Of a stretch of DNA of 64,000 nucleotides, positions 36,169 through 45,859 are shown one piece after another; within the stretch, counting starts at the first letter, position 1; each line of letters begins with the position of its first letter. The notes beneath the pieces are model-generated. The model searched no databases, was not told the DNA's origin, and was given only the letters and a program-made list of their open reading frames with translations. The stretch is taken from the NCBI GenBank assembly GCA_010692425.1, contig JAAHHJ010000016.1, positions 99,853 to 163,852 of the forward strand. The letters run 5' to 3'. Origin of the DNA: Symploca sp. SIO3C6 (GTDB lineage Bacteria; Cyanobacteriota; Cyanobacteriia; Cyanobacteriales; Coleofasciculaceae). A program made the position numbers and the translations under genes.

Positions 36169-37950
36169 TCAATTTGCGGTTTGATCGTTGACATTTGGAG
36201 ATTGATTACTCAAAAAACTGCCATTGCTCAGATTAGTCTGTTGAGATTGCCAAGTCTTTTTCAGGGCTTGAGCTTGTTTGTAAAGAGCTCGCTCAGGAGA
36301 AATAAAAGAAGCTGTGGCAATAGCGGCTTCAAAACGTCCTTGAGCAGCTAAAGCAGAAGCTGCATCTAAAATCGGGAGGTCTTGAGAGGCCTCAATTTCA
36401 GCTTGCCAGTTGGCAATTGCCTCCTGGGCTTGAGGATAAAGTTCCCCCTGTGAACTAATTTGTTGAGCAGTAGCGATCGCTGTACTAAAATCCTGTTTCT
36501 GGGCAAGTACCTTAGCTTCATCTAGGAGAGCTTGGTCTTCAAGGAATTGGATTTGCTGATGCCATTTGGCGATCGCACTTTGAGCTTTAGGGTGTATGGT
36601 TTGACCTAGCTTAATTTTACTAGCGACTTCTACAGCTGCCCTGAGCCTTTCGATAGAACTAGCTTCTGCTAGGTCTTGGGCTTGAAGCAACACCTGTCGA
36701 TCTTCAATTTGCTCAATTCCCTGACGCCACTGAGCAATTAGCGTCTGAGCCCTGAGGCGTTGCCGATTACCCGGTTCTATTAAAGCTGCTTGTTCAATTG
36801 CCATCTGTAGTCCACTAAGCTGCTCAAATCCAGCCACAAATTTTGCTAATTCTAGTTGTGTATAAGCTTGCAGCTCAGATGACCACTTAGCAGTTTGTTG
36901 AGAAGCCAGTTGAGCCAGAGGGCTGCGGCTGGAAATTTGGGCTACTGCGGCTAGAGCATCCACCAGAGCAGGAAGATTATTCTTGTTGGCGATTTCACTA
37001 GCGCGAGACAGGCGAATCCAGTCGAGTGCTTCTTCATACACAGAGGTATTAACAGGAATTTGCTCAGCAATACTAATTACACCGGTAAAATCTTGCTTTT
37101 CAAAGCGCTCTGCCGCCAATTGGAGTAAGGTACGCCCCCACTGAGACTGTTTGGCTTTTGCCTGGGCTTTAACATAGCTACTGGGGCTAACTTTCCCAGC
37201 TAGGGTAATAGCCTGCTCTAAATGAGTAAAATAACCAGATGAAGCTAAATTCTGTGCCTTTTCCAGCTGTTGCCAAGCCTGTTTTTCAGTGTCTAGCTCT
37301 TGGATCAGTTGATCGAAACGTAATAAATTCCAGTATTGCTCCTTTAGTTGGGTAAGTTCTCCAATCTGTCGAGAAGCCTGCTCCCAGTTTTGACGTTTTA
37401 GAGCATCCTCAAATCGACCAGTAATTAGTTCACCTTGCTGCCATTCCCCTTGCCAGGCAGTAATGGTGGCTTGTACTTGAGCATAAAGAGGGCTGGTGAC
37501 AGGAAGCTGCTGAGCAATTTTTACTGCTGCGGTGAGTTCACCCTGGTTAATTTTTTGCTGGGCAATTGCCATAATTGCCTTTGACCATTGCTGATGGCGG
37601 CGCTGTGCCTCCCCATACAGTGGATGTTGTTGTGACCAATTCTCAACTAAACTGATTGCTGCCAATAACTGCTGCAATTGCCCTGAATCAGCAGCCTTCT
37701 GAGCACAGTATAAGCGCTCACCATCAGCAGATAGGGGAGAGATGCTTTGGCAATTAATCGGAGGCGGTAGTTTAGTTAGCCACCAGATAGCGGAGGTGGC
37801 TCCTCCCCCAAGAAGGGCCAAGAAAATTGACCACAGCAGCCACCACAGCCAAAGGCGACGATGATGGTATTGTGTTTGAGTAGATGGATCTTCTCCACTC
37901 CTGTAGAAATTTTTTGGTGGAAGATCTTTAATTTCCTGACTATTGCTCAA
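36169..37950 (-). CDS. Unrecognised coiled membrane-anchored protein with helical repeats (593 aa)
   Basis: A single membrane segment lies at ~32-57 (LWWLLWSIFLALLGGGATSA), followed by ~530 residues of helical repeats with the recurrent pattern A...Q.W...L..A..LA, reminiscent of TPR-like or chromosome-segregation-type coils; each repeat is ~50-60 residues (for example AQDLAEASSIERLRAAVEVA, AKVLAQKQDFSTAIATAQQI). No enzyme motif is seen. The start is a TTG at 37950. It is divergent from the NACHT gene at 38135, only 184 bases away, so shared regulation is possible. Confidence 0.8.
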   Translation of the reverse strand: MSNSQEIKDLPPKNFYRSGEDPSTQTQYHHRRLWLWWLLWSIFLALLGGGATSAIWWLTKLPPPINCQSISPLSADGERLYCAQKAADSGQLQQLLAAISLVENWSQQHPLYGEAQRRHQQWSKAIMAIAQQKINQGELTAAVKIAQQLPVTSPLYAQVQATITAWQGEWQQGELITGRFEDALKRQNWEQASRQIGELTQLKEQYWNLLRFDQLIQELDTEKQAWQQLEKAQNLASSGYFTHLEQAITLAGKVSPSSYVKAQAKAKQSQWGRTLLQLAAERFEKQDFTGVISIAEQIPVNTSVYEEALDWIRLSRASEIANKNNLPALVDALAAVAQISSRSPLAQLASQQTAKWSSELQAYTQLELAKFVAGFEQLSGLQMAIEQAALIEPGNRQRLRAQTLIAQWRQGIEQIEDRQVLLQAQDLAEASSIERLRAAVEVASKIKLGQTIHPKAQSAIAKWHQQIQFLEDQALLDEAKVLAQKQDFSTAIATAQQISSQGELYPQAQEAIANWQAEIEASQDLPILDAASALAAQGRFEAAIATASFISPERALYKQAQALKKTWQSQQTNLSNGSFLSNQSPNVNDQTAN

Positions 37951-38134
37951 GGTATAAGTATCTAGAGTAAGTGATCATGACTAAAATAACTAAGAGATTC
38001 GCACTGATTAGACTTTTGTTATAAATCCCGATTCAACCAAGATATTATCAGGGTTTGAGGCTCTTTGTCGGAGATGCCTGTGGTCTAGGGTTCACAATTA
38101 AGATCAGCGATAATTTGGGAGAGACTAGGGGGGA

Positions 38135-41100
38135 ATGACCCTTAATCTGAGGAATTGGTTAGTAGAACACCACATGGAATTAATCCAACTGAGGCTCTCA
38201 GGGAGCCAGTTGGCGGGTATTGCTTTTCGCATTGCCCAAGACATGGAAATCAAAAGTCTAACCCCTTTTAACATCAGTGTCTTAACTGAGGTTTTGGAGT
38301 TGCCTTTTCAAGCTGCCTGGCAAGCAGCAGCTCCCATTTCTCGGCTCAGTGTGAGTTTGCTGCGCATTCTCAATCGAAAAAGACCCCTCAAGCGCAATGA
38401 AGGAACTTGGTTGACTTTTCAAGTTGCTTATCTCAATGCTCTACAAGAGATTGTAGAACAAGAATCTCAATTGAAAAGAGTCTGGGCAAATCGAGCTGAG
38501 GTTCCAACTGCTCAAGGAGCTGTTGAAACTCTGAGTAACCCACAACTACTGGCTCTTGTGAAAACTTTACGACCAGGACGCCTCACTGATAGTCAGGCAG
38601 AACAGGCCCTTTCAATCATAGCTGACTCTTTTCTGGTGCAGCAGATGAATAATCTGGCAAAAGCCTGGTTTGTTGCTAATGGTGCTGAGGAAACTGAAGC
38701 CCAATTGCTCACACAGCGCTTGAGTCATGGGCTACCAGGTCATCTGCTCACGGTGATTGCTGAAAACCCTCTGCCCCTAGCACAGTTGCAAAAGTTTGTG
38801 CGCCTGGGTAATTTGAGCAGTTGGCGAGATCCAGCTACTCACAAGCACTCTCCAGGGAACCCAGAATTTGCCACAACTGGTCTGTCTAGCAACCTCAATC
38901 GGGAGTATTACCGAGCTAGGCTGTTGCAGTCTTTAAGTGAACCTTTACTGGCAGAACTTTTTTCCCTACAAGATTTATATGTACCCCTAAAGGGTGTTGA
39001 AGTACACTTGGGAGCTGGGAAAGTTTTAGAGGCAACAAATGCTTCCGGCAGATTAGGTTACAAACAACCAGCAATTTTCACTTACCCTATGTCTGAGGAT
39101 TTCCCTGTCAGTGGTGTAGAGAAGGCTAGACTCCAGGATAATTCGCAGCCTCAGACTTCACTATTGCCTTTACAAGCTTCACCCCCGAAAGCAGAGGATT
39201 TAATGAAATGGGCGATGTCTCAGTTGGAAGATCACACAAGTATCGCAGTTATCGAAGCTGAGCCTGGTGGTGGCAAGACTAGTTTCTGCCAGATTTGGGC
39301 TGCCCAAATTGCTAGGGAAGTTTATCCCAGGTGGATGCCCGTGCTGATTAGACTTCGAGATGTTAGCTTAGGTCAAACCTTGGAGCAGACTTTAGACACT
39401 GCTTTACCTATAGGGCGTTTTAGCGATCACGATGGTTGGCTCTCATCAATATATCCTCCTTGCTTGCTGATCCTTGATGGTCTTGATGAGCTTGCTCACT
39501 CTCCGAGAAAGTCAAGCCAACTTAGAGCTTTTCTCAATCAGGTGATGCTATTTAATCAGCAGCACCTTGATGAGAGTGGTTTGCCTCGCCACAAGCTCAT
39601 TCTCACCAGTCGCTCAACCACGCTAGATTGTTTAATCGGTAATTACTGGCACAGTAGTAGGTTCACCTCGCCTGTTCCACTGCGGCGCATGGCAATACAA
39701 CCGTTTGCTCAAGATGAGTTCCGACAATGGTTTCAGCAGTGGGCAAAACTGGGTTCCCGTTCTATTGCTCAGGCCTATTTTAACTTTTTGAAGCACGGCA
39801 AGGTTTTTCAAAAGCAACCGATTGCCAAGGAACTGGCGACTCTGGTCAAACGTCCTCTCCTGCTTTACCTGTTGGGTATTTTACATCGAGATGCCCTGGT
39901 TGATAAGAGTATTTTTCAAATGAATGCTTCTGAGCTGAAGTTTGAAATTTACGAGCGTATTTGTCGATGGCTCTTAGGGGAAACTGCTGCTAAGAGCAAC
40001 TTAACACTAGAGTTGCTCAGGGAAGGTCTTGCTCATGCTAGCCGCTCTGCAGAAGCAATTGCTAATCTTCTTCAGGGACGTCATCCTCAATACCTGCGCC
40101 GTCAAATGCAAGTCGCGGCTTTAACTATTCTGCAAACTAGTCAATATCAAGTGCCTCAAACAGAGATCGAAAAAAGGCTTTTTGGCGAGTTGGCAACTGA
40201 GGTTTCCATACAGCCCCTGCCAGCGTTATTCTTTCACTCTGGAATACCTAAAGGATTGAAGGGTGAGAGGCTAAAACTTGAAAGTTATAACCTATATCCT
40301 GAAAATACCTCTGAAGAAAAACCCTTAACCAGTTCTTCTCCAAACTCTATCATTGAGTTCTCTCACCCTAACCTAGGTGAGTACTTGGCAGCACAAGAAA
40401 TTGCTGCTCAGTTGATGAAACTTACCCAAGAAATTCAAGACCAGTATGGTGAAATCACTTATGTTATTAATGACCAACTCCAAGTCGCTAAGCATCTTTA
40501 CGCTTTGCTGGGCTACGGTCTATTATCTAACCAGGTGGAAGAGCTCGTAATTGAAGGTCTACGCAGGCAGGAAAAGCGTAATGCCAAGGCTTTTTCTTTT
40601 CGGGTTTTGTTTCAATGTCTCTATCGTTTCTATCGAGCTTACTGTCGGGGGCGTTGGCTCGATGAGGGTATTGCTCATCAGACTCATTCCCAGCTACAGG
40701 TAATCCACAACTCTCTAAATGTACTGCAAATTGATGCTGCTGTTGGCATTAATGTCTTCTTATTGCTTTGTTCAGGAGCGCGAGCAGCGCAAATACCCTT
40801 TTGGCCCTGTGGCAATCCAGACATTCCCTCAGAGTTTGATGCTGAACAACTATTAAGTTTTATTGGTCGTACAACAGCAATTTCAACTACTGCTTTTTGG
40901 CAGCGAGTAAGACATAGTTTAGCTCAATTACAACTAGCAGGAGCATGTCTCAATCGTGCCATGCTTGCTGAGGCGAATCTCTCGAGAGCTAATTTATCTG
41001 CTGCTGAGTTAATTGGGCTTAATTTAAGGCAGGCAAATCTCCAAAATACTGATTTGTCTTGGTCAAGTTTGGCTGGTACTAATCTAACAGATGCTAATCT

Positions 41101-41542
41101 CTCAGGAGCAAGTTTAGAAGGAGCAGATTTATCTGGTGTTAATCTTACCAGGGCAACTCTGACCAAGGCAAATCTTGCTAATGCTTGCCTGTTTCAAGCT
41201 CAGCTAGATCCAGATAACAGGGAGTTTGCCAAAAGCAACGGAGCCATATTTTCCCTAGAAGAGTTTCAGACTTACAAGCACTCTTTAGTTCCAAAATTTT
41301 CCTTTACTGAAGATGACAAACTTTCTGGAGAAGAGACAACCATCTTGGTTGAGAGTGCAGAAGGGGAACCAATACTACCAGATGCTATGGTAGGTAATGG
41401 GCTAAATGAATACAACCGCCCTACAGAAGTAATTAAAAATCATTTTCAAGAGCAGAAAGTCTCTTCGGAGGATGAGGATGATGAGGACGATGAGGACGCC
41501 TATGCAGATACAGTAATCATACCTCCACAGGCTCAGTTGTAA
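38135..41542 (+). CDS. NACHT-type STAND NTPase with pentapeptide repeats (1135 aa)
   Basis: Domains in order: a helical N-terminal region of ~330 residues that I cannot name, a NACHT NTPase with Walker A EAEPGGGKT near residue 378, Walker B LLILDGLDELA near 445-455 and sensor LILTSRS near 490, a helical region to ~920, a block of about nine pentapeptide repeats (A(N/D)L pattern, ~930-1020), and an Asp/Glu-rich tail near 1110-1125. NACHT proteins are signal-sensing switches; several bacterial ones are anti-phage, but no effector domain is recognised here. The ATG at 38135 has GGGGG upstream. Its 3' end lies 3 bases from the convergent perR stop. Confidence 0.9.
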   Translation: MTLNLRNWLVEHHMELIQLRLSGSQLAGIAFRIAQDMEIKSLTPFNISVLTEVLELPFQAAWQAAAPISRLSVSLLRILNRKRPLKRNEGTWLTFQVAYLNALQEIVEQESQLKRVWANRAEVPTAQGAVETLSNPQLLALVKTLRPGRLTDSQAEQALSIIADSFLVQQMNNLAKAWFVANGAEETEAQLLTQRLSHGLPGHLLTVIAENPLPLAQLQKFVRLGNLSSWRDPATHKHSPGNPEFATTGLSSNLNREYYRARLLQSLSEPLLAELFSLQDLYVPLKGVEVHLGAGKVLEATNASGRLGYKQPAIFTYPMSEDFPVSGVEKARLQDNSQPQTSLLPLQASPPKAEDLMKWAMSQLEDHTSIAVIEAEPGGGKTSFCQIWAAQIAREVYPRWMPVLIRLRDVSLGQTLEQTLDTALPIGRFSDHDGWLSSIYPPCLLILDGLDELAHSPRKSSQLRAFLNQVMLFNQQHLDESGLPRHKLILTSRSTTLDCLIGNYWHSSRFTSPVPLRRMAIQPFAQDEFRQWFQQWAKLGSRSIAQAYFNFLKHGKVFQKQPIAKELATLVKRPLLLYLLGILHRDALVDKSIFQMNASELKFEIYERICRWLLGETAAKSNLTLELLREGLAHASRSAEAIANLLQGRHPQYLRRQMQVAALTILQTSQYQVPQTEIEKRLFGELATEVSIQPLPALFFHSGIPKGLKGERLKLESYNLYPENTSEEKPLTSSSPNSIIEFSHPNLGEYLAAQEIAAQLMKLTQEIQDQYGEITYVINDQLQVAKHLYALLGYGLLSNQVEELVIEGLRRQEKRNAKAFSFRVLFQCLYRFYRAYCRGRWLDEGIAHQTHSQLQVIHNSLNVLQIDAAVGINVFLLLCSGARAAQIPFWPCGNPDIPSEFDAEQLLSFIGRTTAISTTAFWQRVRHSLAQLQLAGACLNRAMLAEANLSRANLSAAELIGLNLRQANLQNTDLSWSSLAGTNLTDANLSGASLEGADLSGVNLTRATLTKANLANACLFQAQLDPDNREFAKSNGAIFSLEEFQTYKHSLVPKFSFTEDDKLSGEETTILVESAEGEPILPDAMVGNGLNEYNRPTEVIKNHFQEQKVSSEDEDDEDDEDAYADTVIIPPQAQL

Positions 41543-41545
41543 CCA

Positions 41546-42007
41546 TTAACTGTCTTCCTCAGATTTGCCCTTAGAGTTGCGGTAGCCGTAGAAGTCAATT
41601 CGATATTCAGCAATCTGCACACCAGTTTTTTGCTCAATTTGTTTGAGCAAATCTTGAGGTAGTTCTACATAGACATCAATAATTTGGTTGGTATCTAAAC
41701 AGTTTACATGGCTGTGAGCATCACTAATATTACCGTAGAGTCGTCCATCACAGCGCTCGATACATTCGATAATGCCTTGACTTGATAATGCCTCTAAATT
41801 CTGATAAACAGAAGTATGACCAATCTCTTTGCCTTGCTGGTTTAAGCGGTCATAAATTTCTCGCGCTGAGAGGTGTTCTTTTGCTTGCCAAAGCAATTCC
41901 AGAATGAAGCGACGCTGACGGCTAAGACGCATTCCTATAGCCTGACAGCGATTGAGGGCGTCTTCAAGTGAGCGAATTGGTTTTACAACTGCCGCTTCAT
42001 TGTGCAT
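41546..42007 (-). CDS. perR: Fur-family regulator of the PerR/FurC type (153 aa)
   Basis: The winged-helix domain is clear: GMRLSRQRRFILELLW, HLSAREIYDRL and GHTSVYQNLEALSSQGII. The metal site has His residues in DAHSHVNCLDTNQIID, but the CxxC structural zinc pairs of canonical Fur are absent. That sequence pattern matches the cyanobacterial FurC/PerR branch that responds to peroxide. It would repress oxidative-stress genes when metal-loaded. Symbol is from family resemblance. It is a single gene, convergent with the NACHT gene; I saw no obvious operator in its upstream region. Confidence 0.82.
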   Translation of the reverse strand: MHNEAAVVKPIRSLEDALNRCQAIGMRLSRQRRFILELLWQAKEHLSAREIYDRLNQQGKEIGHTSVYQNLEALSSQGIIECIERCDGRLYGNISDAHSHVNCLDTNQIIDVYVELPQDLLKQIEQKTGVQIAEYRIDFYGYRNSKGKSEEDS

Positions 42008-42367
42008 GGTTAATGTTCTTAGACTAAATTTAAGAGATTTTCAAAGTGATTTTTGGTAATTTATAGATTATAAGTCTGGTTGGGATTTTGGCATTTTCCG
42101 CTACGTCTCCAGGGAACCTAGCTGTAGGCTGATCTCAACAGAGTTATGATTGTGATCTTACCAATACTCTGCTTCTGATTAATTAAACAGCAGCGCAGAC
42201 CTGAAAGCAGAGCTTCTTCAGGGAAGCTCGAAACTAATAAGTCAAACTCATTACAAGTTTAACTTAGGTTGTCGATTTATGTCTACTTCCGCTATCGAGG
42301 ATTTGTGATCCGGGAAATTGTACTTTTTGTTCTCGCCAGAGTACTAATAAGAATGTGAGTCTTATAG
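42008..42367. other. Intergenic region upstream of perR
   Basis: The region between ftsY and perR on the minus strand holds the perR promoter. Imperfect hairpins occur near 42200-42232 (CCTGAAAGCAGAG...CTTCAGG). I see no gene. Confidence 0.5.
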
Positions 42368-44155
42368 CTAACCACTAAGTAAAGCTTCCACAAACTCATA
42401 ACTAGAGAAGGGGCGCAAATCTTCAATACCTTCCCCAGCACCAATAAACCTAATTGGTAGTCCCAATTGCTGTACCACAGCTAGGGCAATGCCCCCTTTA
42501 GCGCTTCCGTCTAATTTTGTCAAGACTACGCCACTGAGTTTTGCAACTTCTGAGAAGACTTGTGCCTGAAGCAAACCATTTTGACCAAGGGTGGCATCTA
42601 GAACCAAGAGAGATTCTACTTTGGCATCAGGGGCTTTTTTATCAATAATTCGTCTAATTTTTGATAATTCTTCCATCAAGTTTTTCTTGTTTTGCAGACG
42701 TCCGGCTGTGTCTACTAGCAGCAATTCCACGTCTCTCGATTTTGCTGCAGTAATTGCATCAAACACTACTGCTGCCGGGTCTGTATTCTTGCCTGGATTA
42801 GCAATTACCTCAGTGCCACTGCGCTCTCCCCAAATCTTTACCTGTTCCACTGCTGCTGCCCGGAAGGTATCAGCTGCCCCAATTAAACAACTGTAGCCTG
42901 ATTGTTTTGCCATATGGGCAATTTTGCCAATTGTTGTGGTTTTTCCGGCACCATTGACACCAGTCATCATCCAGATATTAAAGTTGTCTTTTTCTGGCAC
43001 AAAGGTGGGTTCGTAGGATTGATGATATGGTTGATCTAGTAAATCTCGAAGGATTTGTTTAAGGTAGGCGATCGCTTGTTCTGGTGGTAATGCTTCCTGC
43101 CGCAATTTGGCTTGCAGAGTTTCGATAATGTAGTCCGTTGCCTCGACACCGACATCTGCCTGCAACAATAGCGCTTCAACCTCGCTTACAGCGTCTTGAT
43201 TCAAAGGGCCTTGACCGACAACTGCCTTCAGCTGGTTAACTAAGCCGCGACGGGTTTTGCCCAGTCCTTGACGCAGCTGCTTCAGCCAACTGATTTCTCC
43301 GGCTGAGACATCTTCAGGAGAGCGCCCCTGAGCGGCTAAGACTTCGGCTGACCACAAGAACTCTTCATCAAATGCAACATCAGCAGCTTCTTGAGCCTCA
43401 ACAGCAGCTGTGACTGGTTCTGATGTTTCAATAGCATTAGCTTCTAGGCGTTTTAACCTTTCCTGCCTTTCGGTTTGACGCGCCCAAACGGGTAAAGGAG
43501 TAGTTGGTTGTTCAGCTTCTTTAATTTCTTGAGACTGAGTTGGTTTTAGTGTGGTTTTTGGCGCTATTACTTCGTCAGCAGATGTCTGTGCTGAAGTGAT
43601 TGCTGGCTCAACTACCTTAGATTCAGCCGCTACTGCGTTTGTTACTTCCACAGAAGTTTCAGAAAATTCTGTGGCTGGAATTGCAGCCTTTGCTATTTCT
43701 GGAGTTTCAGGTGTGGCTTTTGCCTTCTCTTCGACAGTTGTTGTTGCTGTAGTGCTGGTGGTTAGGGTAGTACCTATGTGCTCAATAGTATCTTCAATTT
43801 CTTTAATCTCGCTGGTATCACCCTGGAGGGCAACTGACGTTTTGGTTTGAGCCTCCTCAGGCAATGTTTCTGAGGCATCGGCGGTTTCGGTTTGGGTTGC
43901 CCCATCCTCCTGTTGCCTTGTTTGAGTAGATACTGGCTGTTGTTGTTTCTGAATATTTTTGTAAGCAGTTTTTGCCCAACTCAGGTAATCATTGTCAACA
44001 GCTGGTGATTGCTTCGAGGTTGATGCCGATTCAGTAGTCTGTTCAAGCTGCTGTGGAACCTCTTGTTCCTTCTCAACCTGCGGGGATTGGGAGGGAGTCT
44101 TTTCTAAAGAAGTTTCACTAGGAGCAAACTGTCTGCGAAACCAATTAAAAACCAT
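42368..44155 (-). CDS. ftsY: FtsY, signal recognition particle receptor GTPase (595 aa)
   Basis: The C-terminal NG domain (~285-595) has all GTPase motifs: GVNGAGKTTTIGKIA, DTFRAAAVEQ, LLVDTAGRLQ, TKLDGSAKGG and GIEDLRPF. The first ~270 residues are a long, low-complexity acidic A-region rich in Glu, Thr and Ala, longer than in E. coli (497 residues total). It docks the SRP-ribosome complex at the membrane. It follows nusB at a distance of 161 bases on the same strand. Confidence 0.97.
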   Translation of the reverse strand: MVFNWFRRQFAPSETSLEKTPSQSPQVEKEQEVPQQLEQTTESASTSKQSPAVDNDYLSWAKTAYKNIQKQQQPVSTQTRQQEDGATQTETADASETLPEEAQTKTSVALQGDTSEIKEIEDTIEHIGTTLTTSTTATTTVEEKAKATPETPEIAKAAIPATEFSETSVEVTNAVAAESKVVEPAITSAQTSADEVIAPKTTLKPTQSQEIKEAEQPTTPLPVWARQTERQERLKRLEANAIETSEPVTAAVEAQEAADVAFDEEFLWSAEVLAAQGRSPEDVSAGEISWLKQLRQGLGKTRRGLVNQLKAVVGQGPLNQDAVSEVEALLLQADVGVEATDYIIETLQAKLRQEALPPEQAIAYLKQILRDLLDQPYHQSYEPTFVPEKDNFNIWMMTGVNGAGKTTTIGKIAHMAKQSGYSCLIGAADTFRAAAVEQVKIWGERSGTEVIANPGKNTDPAAVVFDAITAAKSRDVELLLVDTAGRLQNKKNLMEELSKIRRIIDKKAPDAKVESLLVLDATLGQNGLLQAQVFSEVAKLSGVVLTKLDGSAKGGIALAVVQQLGLPIRFIGAGEGIEDLRPFSSYEFVEALLSG

Positions 44156-44316
44156 AAAACAGCGAAATATTAAAACTTATTAATCCCAGATTTTTTAAGT
44201 GATACTCGATTGAGTTTTCAGGAAAATACTTTAGCAAAAATTATGTAGGTTTGGAACAATCTTCTCTCAAAAGAGTTCAGCCATAACTCTAACAGAGGTA
44301 AGAACGCTCATATTTA

Positions 44317-44946
44317 CTATGGTAAGGTAGCTTTCCTATTGAGATAATTAGTAACTCGGCGCAAAACGCCATTGATAAATCGATGTCCTTCATCATCGGA
44401 GTAACGCTTAGCAAGTTCTACAGCCTCATTTATCGCCACTCGCTCTGGAATTTCCAGAAATGATATTTCCGATACTGCAATCCGCAAGATATCCTGGTCA
44501 ATCCTAGGCAGACGTTTCAACTGCCAATCCTGAAGTGCTTGGTTGAGGGTTTGATCAATCTCAAGCTGTCTACGATTAATAGTTGCGATAATTTCGATCG
44601 CATATTCACGAACTTCATATTGATTGGAAAGCTGAATTACTTCCGGAATTTCTATAGCACTTCCGAGCCGATTAATTGCTTTCTGGGTATGTTCAATAGC
44701 ATCAGTTACCATTGCTTTGGCACTGCGCATTTCGCTAGAACGAGTTTCACTACTAAGGAGACGATCACTACCTCTTTTGAGCTCTGCTGCTGCAGTTTCT
44801 AAAGCTTCCTGAGTTTCACTTGTGAGTGTACGGACTGCCACCAATACTAGATTAGTTAGCTGCTGTGAATCTAGTTGTTGAGTGATGTTATTCATCTGAG
44901 ATAGACTCAAAAGAGCCAGTTCACGTGCAATTCTGCGGGGTTGCAT
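44317..44946 (-). CDS. nusB: NusB, transcription antitermination factor (209 aa)
   Basis: The N-terminal [11 protein letters not shown] and C-terminal [16 protein letters not shown] and [28 protein letters not shown] blocks define NusB. It is longer than the E. coli protein (139 residues) because of a charged insert at ~60-110, usual in cyanobacteria. With NusE it forms part of the rRNA antitermination complex. It lies between DUF502 and ftsY, a conserved cyanobacterial order. Confidence 0.95.
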   Translation of the reverse strand: MQPRRIARELALLSLSQMNNITQQLDSQQLTNLVLVAVRTLTSETQEALETAAAELKRGSDRLLSSETRSSEMRSAKAMVTDAIEHTQKAINRLGSAIEIPEVIQLSNQYEVREYAIEIIATINRRQLEIDQTLNQALQDWQLKRLPRIDQDILRIAVSEISFLEIPERVAINEAVELAKRYSDDEGHRFINGVLRRVTNYLNRKATLP

Positions 44947-45031
44947 TTTTGTCTTTTGCCTATTGCCTGTTGTCTAGTTCTGTTTTTTCTTTAGTGCTGA
45001 TTTCTACCTCCTGGAAAACAGCAACCAATGA

Positions 45032-45859
45032 CTAGTGACTAATACCTCCTGAACCTTCTTCTGTTGTTACAACCTGTTGTGGAATTTCAGGTACGAGTTG
45101 TTCAAGATTGTTTGGACCACTTGGCATTGACCTAGGCATTTTGATTGAAGAAGCAGAAGGGTCAACAATTCCTCCAGATAACAGTACTTTGAAAGCGTCT
45201 TCTATCGACATGGAAAGATTGACTACTTCATCTGCTGGTACAATTGCGTACCAGCCACTTGTAGGATTGGGAGTTGTAGGGATAAAAATGCTCAACATGG
45301 GACTATCCATATGAGCTTCAATTTCGCCGCTGATGCTGCCAGTGACAAAAGCAATTGCCCATACACCCTTACGGGGATACTCTACTAAAATCACACGACG
45401 AAACTTATCTTTAGAGTCTTTGAAAACTGTCTCCAGTAGCTGTTTTAGGGTTTTATAAACCGAACCAGCTAAGGGAATAGCTTGCAACAGCTGTTCCCCC
45501 ACATCTAGCAACCACCGCCCAGCAATATTACGTGCCATTAAGCCAATCACTAGGATTAACAGTAGTGGCACAGTTAACCCCACCACCAAGTTAAGCAGAT
45601 TTACCAAGATTGGGTGGAGGTTATTGTAGGGGTTGATTTGTTTAGGAATCCTCGTCAAAAAATTGATCACCCAGCTGGCAATCGTAATCGTCAGCCAGAT
45701 TGTGGTAGCTAGAGGAATAACTACCAGCAAACCTGCAATCAGATCATTTTTTAAATCCTGCTTGAAGCGTTGGATCACAAAGTACCGAATCTCCTTCAAA
45801 TTTGCTCTTGATACTGCCTCAAGTACTAGCGTGATGGCACTTAAGCTTTGACCAGACAA
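45032..45859 (-). CDS. DUF502-family membrane protein (275 aa)
   Basis: Two membrane segments lie near 45-70 (LLVVIPLATTIWLTITIASWVI) and 85-110 (LVNLLNLVVGLTVPLLLILVIGL), followed by a conserved soluble part with IPLAGSVYKTLKQL, VEYPRKGVWAIAFVTG and PTTPNPTSGWYAIVP, which is the DUF502 pattern. Function is unknown; its constant neighbours nusB and ftsY suggest a housekeeping role. Confidence 0.88.
   Translation of the reverse strand: MSGQSLSAITLVLEAVSRANLKEIRYFVIQRFKQDLKNDLIAGLLVVIPLATTIWLTITIASWVINFLTRIPKQINPYNNLHPILVNLLNLVVGLTVPLLLILVIGLMARNIAGRWLLDVGEQLLQAIPLAGSVYKTLKQLLETVFKDSKDKFRRVILVEYPRKGVWAIAFVTGSISGEIEAHMDSPMLSIFIPTTPNPTSGWYAIVPADEVVNLSMSIEDAFKVLLSGGIVDPSASSIKMPRSMPSGPNNLEQLVPEIPQQVVTTEEGSGGISH

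Noticed and set aside
43551..43850. 99-codon Val/Ser-rich frame
   Set aside because: Antisense of the low-complexity A-region of ftsY.
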